NCBI GenBank assembly: GCA_033220425.1
Contig: CM065646.1
Span: forward strand, 131,501-195,500
Direction: 5' to 3'
Length of the DNA stretch: 64,000 nucleotides
Source: Lepraria neglecta
Taxonomy: Eukaryota > Ascomycota > Lecanoromycetes > Lecanorales > Stereocaulaceae
In this document: in pieces, positions 56,889 through 64,000 of the stretch
How the letters are laid out: every line of letters starts with the position of its first letter
Numbering within the stretch: the stretch's first letter is position 1
Notes under the pieces: generated by a model
Seen by the model: only the letters and a program-made list of their open reading frames with translations
What the model was told of the DNA's origin: nothing
Databases searched by the model: none
Position numbers and translations under genes: made by a program

Positions 56889-59800
56889 ATGTCCGCCGGA
56901 CAGCTGGCAAGGCACCGCTCCTCATCCTCGGGCACGAGACCTTCACTCAGAGACATCAGATCAGCGACACCAATAGACCCTCGCACAACCAACGTCGACT
57001 TTGACCCCTGCGCGGCGACTGGCTCTACCTTCCTCTTCGCCCAAGGCTCCTCGATCATCTGTCTTCAACATGATACATTGGCCGTTGAGCGCAAGTTTGA
57101 GATGCATAGAGAGAAGGTGCTGTTGATCGCTGTGGACAATGTTAGCGAGACAGGAGCTGGACGGCTGGTCTTTAGCTACGATGTGGGAGGAACGGTGTTC
57201 GTCTGGGATGTTTTTACGGGGTTGGACGTTACGAAATTCTATTCATATGAACCGATTGGGGTGGCTGCGTGGATGAAGGACGGGAACGTTGTGTTCGGTA
57301 TCAGCTGAGAAAATCTAATTGGAGATACGGGTACTGATGTGCGTGTTGCAGGGAACCCGCAAGGAACCGTTGTCATCTTCACGCCGTCTCAAAATGAGCA
57401 CAAATCAGCGCGAACCATCTATGACCCGATAACAGCTATTGCGCCAGCATGGGATTGCCAGACATATGCAATCGGGCGAGTACCTGAAACCTTCCAGTCG
57501 GTACAAAGCTAATATGAATCAGTTATCTGAACGGATCCATCTTGATCGCAAGCATCGAACCTACCATTGATCCTAAGCAAGACGCCAAGTTTACCATATT
57601 GCATACCCTAACGACTGCTCGCGCCCCATCACCGATCGTCCATCTAGCCTGGCATGCATCGTCTACAAAGCAAAAGTCGGATATGCTGGCGTCGCAGACG
57701 ATGGATGGGGACCTACGAGTCTGGAGCGTTGCGAAGCCGCCAACGGCGGAGATGCCCAAGACTATACGTATCCTGAAGAGAATGGACAATGTTGAGCCAG
57801 GACGTCATTGGTTTTCGTGGTCGAAGAACGGAAGGGTCTTGCAATTCTCTGATAGGTATGTGGGCTTCTTGTCCTATGCTAAGCAAGCCATATGCTGCAG
57901 TGGTGCCTGACTGACCCTGTGCTCTAGCGAAACTTGGTCATGGGATGTCAGAACGAAACATGTCGCTTGCGAGCCAGTACCAACAGTCGACGGTGTCAGA
58001 GGTCTTGCGTGCTACGGTCAGCAAGCGACACTATTCACACTCGGGCCTAACAGCACCGTGCAGCAATATGATACGAGTCCTCCTGCTCTGGTCAAGACCA
58101 TACAGTACAATCCTATGCTGCCTCCGGCAGTCGCCAATAGCAATTCCGCACAACCTCAATTCATCCCAGGTGCAGCACCTCCAAGGCCTTCTTCGCGCTC
58201 CGATGCAGCCCGAGGACCTGTGACGCTTTCTACTATCCAGAGCACGACGAACGAGATGAACGCGATCGACCATGCCCGACAGCTCCGTGAAGAGATGGGG
58301 AGTCCTATTTCGTCAACGAGCAGGACCGACACAATGAGCTCTAGATCTTCTAATCACCAAAGATGGCCGAGGCATGTACCGTCCATCGCTTCACGAGCTC
58401 GAAGCGGCATCAGCGGCATCAGCGGCACTACATTTTCTACAATATCGCCTTCAATGGTCGGCCGTGATAGCTTGTTTTCTGGAGAAACCTCCTTCTATCA
58501 ATCGTCAGCATCTGTAGCGTCTTCAGGACGGCGATCCAAAGGCTCCCGTCTTCGCCAGGAAGTTCTGAGAAGCCCAGAGACCCAATACATCGACCTGTTT
58601 CCTCGAACTCGCATGAGACTCACCAATGTCGCCTATCAACATACTGAGCCCGTAGATCAAGAGACCATGACTCCAGATGATTGTCGAAGGAGGATGCTCG
58701 AGCTAGTCTTTGGATGGAACGACGACATCGAGCCGCTGATTAGAGACGAATTGAATCACCACCAAGCGGGCTCGCAAAGTGCCGTTCTCCTCGCAAAGTG
58801 GCTCGGCGACGTGGATTCTGATATGATGGCAGCCGCAATCAGCTCTGGCAACGTAAGCTCGTCCGACTGGATGGTACTTGCGCTGAGTTCAATGGGTGGA
58901 TCGAGTTCAATGGGCAAAATGGGACAGGCTTTCGTACAACGATTACTCTCGCAAGGGGAGTACCACATCGGCTCTACGATACTGCTAGGTATGGGGGATC
59001 GAGAAGATGCAGTGGAGGTCTATGTGTCGCGGAATTACTACATGGAGGCGATCCTTCTGACCTGCCTCATCTTTCCGGACGATTGGCAACGACAAGCTCA
59101 TCTGGTTCGACGCTGGGGAGAATTCGTTGTCGAGAATTCACAGCAGCATCTTGCGATCAGATGCTTTGCATGCACAGGAGCCGAAGGGCCAGTACCTTGG
59201 ACTTCGCCATCGCCACGGCCCATCGACACGCCTGGGCAGACTCCGTCAAGTATCTCATCAATGTTGAGTCCACCAGTGTCACCTCCACCCATGCGAATGA
59301 CAGCGAAGAATTCTGCACTCAAACTCGTAACCCAATTCGACCGTTCCGCGCCGGCGTTCAAGTTCCCAGGGCTAGCCTCAATCGATCGCACGCCTACCAA
59401 TGGGCCTGGAGTTACGCCAATTGCAGAATCTGCAATCTCACCTGGAGGAGCTACACCCGGAGGCTTCAGCAGTCGGCGTAACATGAACCGCCTGGCCTCT
59501 AGGACCATCACTGTTGGAGGCTTAAATAGGAATCGGCTTCCGTCTATCGGCGAGACTCCAGTGGATGTGAACTTACCGCGACCGAGCCAGCTTCCAACAC
59601 CTGACAATTCTGGATCTGATCTTGAAAAGGAGAAGGAGATACAATTCAAAAGCCAGGCTGCGGAGGGAAAGAAGGAAACTCCGGAAGCACCACCGCTTCT
59701 CTTGACCTCAGCACGCTACGACCCTGGAAGTGCAAGAAACAGTCCAATGACCGCCGTCCCGCAGACGACCTTGCGAACCACTGTACTACCGAATCCCTCC

Positions 59801-62032
59801 CAAGACCCGTTCATCTCTTTCCAGGAGAGATCAAGGGATCGTAATGGCTCTCGAGATAGGAAACCAGATGGGCTGCACATTCGCATGCCTTCGCAAGACC
59901 AGATCGTTCATCACCATTACATCTCTACTGCGAACGAGCAAAGAAATTCACACGCAATGAACTCTCTATCATCTGCTGGGCTTTCAACTGGACGCAGTGA
60001 TACCAGATCACCCTCAATCAGCGGCCATAGCATGTCATCAGCAAAGAGCCCCAGTATCAGCGGACGAAGCACTGACAATTACATCAGCAGCTTGGAAGCG
60101 GCCGGCTACCATCGCAAACAGAAGGGTAGTTCGCGGAAGCGCACGGAAAGTCGAGAAGGACGCGAACACAAGTCTCGAAGCAAGGGCAGGAACCATGAAA
60201 GATCCGTTGAAGATCGTGGGCGAGGCGAACGAAGATACATCCGTCCTGCGAAGCGTTCTCCGTCCTCGCCCAAGCCTATGTCACCAGAGACTTATATCGA
60301 GCCTTCTACTGGAGAAAGCCTGAATGGTCAACTAGCCGGCATGTACTCACCAGTAGTCTCTGAGGGCAGGAGCCTTCGCGAGGAGCCAAGGACGGTCACC
60401 AAGCTTCGATCTGGCTCAAAAGCATCACAGAACTCTTATCGCACCGTCCGGCATATATCACCTGACGATTTCCTAGGCACTGACACTAGCTTCACCCGAA
60501 GTAAAGCGAGCAGTCGTCAACCAAGCCCAAGCGCGTTTTTAGACCCAAATGGTCGTGGAAGGAGCAAGTCAAAGCAAGGAGGATCGACTGAGAGGTCGCC
60601 TTCGTCACCACTTCCAATGACGATGTCGCCCCAATTCAAGCATTACCAGGCCAGTGATGAAGAAGATGATCCATTGCGGATCGTGGAAGCGAATCGCCAG
60701 CGTCTCCGATCTAGGCACCGAAGTTCAAGTCGAAAACCACACAAACGTGGTACTTCTTCACGCAGAGACAGGTCCCTAGATCGAAGACGTGCTCATGACG
60801 AGTACAATATTCGTGTTAGGGAGAATGAGGAGCCTAAATCTGCCGTTGAGCCGCGACGTGCTTGGGGTGACCTGATGCTTCCGCCAGTTGAACAGCCAAA
60901 GCTACAGCGCAAGAAGTCTGAGAGGAGTCAACGAAAGGAACTTGCGGCCAGAGAACTCGAAGCACGCCGAGAATCCTTGCTCCGAACCGTTGACGCGCCC
61001 CAAATTCTCCGTCCAGACGAGCTAAACAGCGGGAGGCCGAACTTCAATCGCTCTCAAACGGATCTTAGCAACGCCCCAGTTTCGTGGGATCCCATCATGC
61101 CCCAGCAGCAATATCAGAGCTTTCCATCCACAACATCTGCGATGGGGAATGGCGACATTATCAGCCGGGCAGCGAGCACTGGCCCGTATGGACTTCCCGC
61201 AACGCCACGAGCAATGAGACATCCCAGATATGACAACAAGGCGAACGAGATACCCGCCGTACCTGAAATCCCTGACACCATTCAGCCACTACCAGAGACC
61301 TACTACACCGGACAGCCTATGCATGAGCCGCCGCGTTCAGTGTCTGCACCTATCCCTGAGCAGCAACACCCTCCCATGCCAGTCGAGCTGCCCATGCATC
61401 CAGCTTTCCATAAGGGGTTGCGGCCCACAAAACGATCCAACTTCTCTCCCCTGGGCGAGATTGGTGCCCATCGACGGAAGCCTTCTGGTGGTAATGCTCA
61501 GTCAATGATATATTCTCCAATGACCGCAAGCATTGACGAGACTCTCTATGGCGCTGCCGAGCCTTCCATAACCGTGGTGGAGGAGCCACCTCTGTTGCCA
61601 GAACTCCAACATCTCAATATGGTTCCACCGCCACCGCCTCGACCCCCACCAGCTCCATTCTCGCATCGCCACGACCCCGAATCGAGCTCCCTTAGCAGCA
61701 ACAGCGGCGTTGGGGTGATCCAGATGGTGCTGCATAACGAGCCCGGAGATGAGAATAACGTGGTGGAAGTCCCACCGCCTCCGCCACTTCACCCGGGGAA
61801 CGCTAGATCCCCGCCGATGAGAACTACAGGCTCCCCTCCTCCGGGAAGCATGAGTCGATCGAGCTCGAACCATCGCAGGGGCCGTAGTGAGAACTTCAAG
61901 AATGGTATCAACTTCAAAGGCATCTCGGATCGGTTGAGGAGTTCCAGCCGTGGGCGGATGACGAAATCTCCTGAGCAAAACATCAATCATACGCCATCTC
62001 CGTACGAGAGTGTGCCGCCTTTGTACTTTTAG
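56889..62032 (+). CDS. WD40 repeat / alpha-solenoid scaffold protein with long disordered tail (4 exons, 1656 aa)
   Basis: Exons 56889-57297, 57352-57475, 57523-57855, 57928-62032, all in phase. Intron 2 has a GC donor (GCGAGT). The N-terminal ~400 residues form a beta-propeller: GRLVFSYDVGGTVFVWDVFT, GNPQGTVVIFTPSQN, SQTMDGDLRVWSVAKPP, SDSETWSWDVRTKHV. A helical region follows (about 590-760) with TMTPDDCRRRMLELVFGWND, YHIGSTILLGMGDREDAVEV and YYMEAILLTCLIFPDDWQRQ, like the helical repeats behind the propellers of coat or Gemin5-type proteins. The remaining ~850 residues are Ser/Pro/Arg-rich and disordered, with a Pro-rich segment (VPPPPPRPPPAPF) near the end. Conserved across Pezizomycotina as a WD-repeat protein; partners unknown. 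Confidence 0.88.
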
Positions 62033-63071
62033 ACAATCCCTAGTCTAGAATCTAGTATTCAATTCATCTCTGCCTACGAGCGCCAGATCGTCTATCATTT
62101 CACCTCGACTTTACCATTCCCATATATTGTCTTCCAAATCATCAATTATCAGTATCAGGTATCCACAATTCCAATTCGAGCACACGATTTACGAGCCATC
62201 CACAATCATTGATCTATAACGATTCGACGATATCCACTCTATTTACTTCTCAGCATTTACTTCACATGTCACATATTATTATATCCCCAATCTTCCCCTC
62301 GTCCCTAGCGTGGCGCCGAGGCAAAGTAGCCCGCCGGGACGAGCACGTTCCATTGCATCTCCTTGTCTACGGCCCGGTATCAACAACAGACAGACCCGCC
62401 TGGATGAGCACGTTTGATTGCACAGCGAGCGATAGCGATGGATACTTATCCTCTTATCTATCATCAAATAAAGTTTGGGGGCGGTTTGGCGAGATTACGG
62501 GGGTAAAGAAGATGGAAGGAAGCCTACAGACCGGTCTTTTCCTGAGCGAGCTTGGGGTCAAGAGATCTCTTTATACAGAATCATGGCCTCGCGGCCTGTA
62601 AATGTACGTAGGCTTTTTTTGGGGGCGAGGAGTTGGGGTAGCTATTTAGCGTTATCTATTTCTTGTCATTGCTGCGATTCAAGATATTGTGCCAACCCAA
62701 GAGCAAATGTAATTTATCACTCAATGTCCGTCCGTTTTGAAGAATCCTCATCGCATGGCACTTTGTCCACACACTAAAATTATCTCATTGCTGCTTTTAT
62801 TCTTTTCGATTCCGGCCACATGGGGCTGAGATGCACTGCAGTAAGGACTGTCAATGGTTAGACCGGTCTAGGAGTTTTGTGGAGGCTGGAAGTAACGTCT
62901 GTTTTGGGCTCTGCGTCTTGAAGTCTTAACAAAACTCGAGGTACAATACAATATCAGAGACAATCGCATAGCTTTCTGCTAACCAGAACATCTTTTTTTT
63001 TTTTTGAAAATCTTGTTCTTCTTTCAGTACTCACTTACGTAGTGATCTTCAAACCTCCCAAACACACCACC
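62033..63071. other. Intergenic
   Basis: 3' flank of the WD40 gene (several TATTCAATTC/ATCATT stretches) and a 13-nt T run at 62993-63005. Open frame 62209-62601 (plus) has no motif and overlaps the likely 3'UTR. Confidence 0.5.
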
Positions 63072-63530
63072 ATGCGCACCGCAACCCTCACAATCCTTGC
63101 TCTCGGCCACGCCCGTTACCATCCTCGCAACTCACAGTCTCGAGGCAGCGAATGCTCCAATCCTATCCGAGGTCAAAGAAAGTACACTTTGCGATGCAAA
63201 CGTAAACGTCAACAAGGTCTCCGGCTATAACAGCTGGTCTGTGGTATGTATGTAGCTGCATACATGTTAGAAGTGTCTGATGGGAGCATGGTCTGACATC
63301 GCGAGAGCTATGCAGCTGCGGTGCGAAAAGCTCGCGCAGGGAGGTCTCGCCGTGTGGAAAATCATGTTAGTGCGAGCAGTGGGTCGGCGAGCCGGACAGT
63401 GGCGAACGAGGGGGTTGCTATTTCGGCGCGTACAATGGGTTTGAGTTCTGGGTTACTTGTGTATATTGCTTCCTGGTATGTTTGGAGGATGGTTTCTTGG
63501 TTGTGCCCGGTTGATCCGGTCAAGGGATGA
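63072..63530 (+). other. Possible small gene or gene remnant; frames do not join cleanly
   Basis: ATG in a good context (accaccATG) begins MRTATLTILALG, the look of a signal peptide. The frame then turns basic, whereas the next frame over gives VTILATHSLEAANAPILSEV and DANVNVNKVSGYNSWSV up to a GTATGT donor, as if one base were lost near 63115. After a candidate acceptor at about 63314 two frames stay open for 45-70 codons. Either a decayed secreted-protein gene or a miscalled base. Confidence 0.28.
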
Positions 63531-64000
63531 GTGGATGAATTGAGCAATTTTGGATCAATGTTGGGTGGGGCAAGGAAGGGAGGAGGGGGGCAGAAAGATG
63601 GCGAGGTCGAAGGGTGGTTTTGTAAAAAAGGTTGAGGTCCGTTATCCGAGTTGAGTCGGAGCAGCGCCCCTAACAGTCCCCGTTAGTAGGAAAAACCACC
63701 AACCAACTTAATCAATATTCCGACAGATGGTATTGATATTGCACACTTCGAAGGATATTAAATCGACAACTCGCCATTAATAGCCTACATCTTTTGATGA
63801 TACTGACACATCGAACGAGATTAGGCCAGATGTCTGTACCATTTTTGTTCGTTAAAAATCCAAAATACATAACCTGTAGCTTTGCTTATAGCTTACATAG
63901 GATTGAAACCGGGATCGTTGAGCGGGGAACCTCGCGAAGAAGTAGACCCGGGAGCTCAGAAGGTCAAGGTCCAGTGATGAACGGTTGCTGAAACACGGCA
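63531..64000. other. Intergenic to window edge
   Basis: No gene seen. The frame 63794-63991 has no motif and no start context. Confidence 0.5.

Noticed and set aside
59098-59649. 183-codon open frame antisense to the WD40 gene
   Set aside because: Sense strand is an unbroken 1300-codon frame; the antisense product has no motif.
61502-61990. 162-codon open frame antisense to the WD40 gene tail
   Set aside because: Arg/Trp/His-rich shadow of the Pro/Ser-rich sense tail.

Overview
The window reads as nuclear DNA of a filamentous ascomycete (Pezizomycotina; a dothideomycete is my best guess, from protein style only). Evidence: short introns of about 45-75 bp with GT(A/G)NGT-type donors and CTNAY-like branch points, CT-rich leaders before ATGs, no operons, and fungal-type versions of Rpl26, Tma46, Prp43, PRMT5, Upf3, Ost4 and a Zn2Cys6 regulator. 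Exon models were built by hand; each join was checked for splice sites and reading phase. All family names come from motif recognition, not from a search.

Layout. (1) 0-5.7 kb, all minus strand: a short-chain dehydrogenase, an NmrA-like reductase gene that is broken, and a Zn2Cys6 transcription factor. (2) 5.7-11.1 kb: a long stretch with no gene I can support, holding a 300-bp inverted-repeat element (MITE-like, TA ends) and, near its right end, a tandem 19-bp repeat in front of a TATA box and a small three-exon orphan gene. (3) 13-29.7 kb, gene-dense housekeeping block: rpl26, a 1507-residue AT-hook/C2H2 nuclear protein, two small hypothetical genes, ost4 (59 residues), tma46 (with an 18-nt microexon), prp43 and PRMT5. 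(4) 29.7-43.9 kb, gene-poor: a tRNA-like Pol III unit, a conserved fungal protein often labelled 'vegetative cell wall protein gp1', a split-barrel FMN-binding protein, a 254-residue unknown, and a 90-residue secreted protein with eight cysteines. (5) 44-64 kb: a PP2A-subfamily phosphatase with an acidic insert, a ten-exon Hsp70-like ATPase, upf3, a Ser/Pro-rich protein and a 1656-residue WD40/alpha-solenoid protein.

How the genes relate. Most conserved genes serve RNA and protein production: ribosome (Rpl26), translation-associated factor (Tma46), spliceosome disassembly and ribosome biogenesis (Prp43), nonsense-mediated decay (Upf3), arginine methylation of splicing and histone substrates (PRMT5), N-glycosylation (Ost4). 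They are not a functional cluster, only ordinary fungal gene order. The accessory material (dehydrogenase, broken NmrA gene, regulator, MITE, orphan gene, cysteine-rich secreted protein) lies in or beside the sparse zones. I saw no CRISPR array, rRNA, plasmid origin or viral gene. The items I would check first are the eight-cysteine secreted protein, the tRNA-like unit, the MITE, the NmrA pseudogene and three GC-AG introns in conserved genes.
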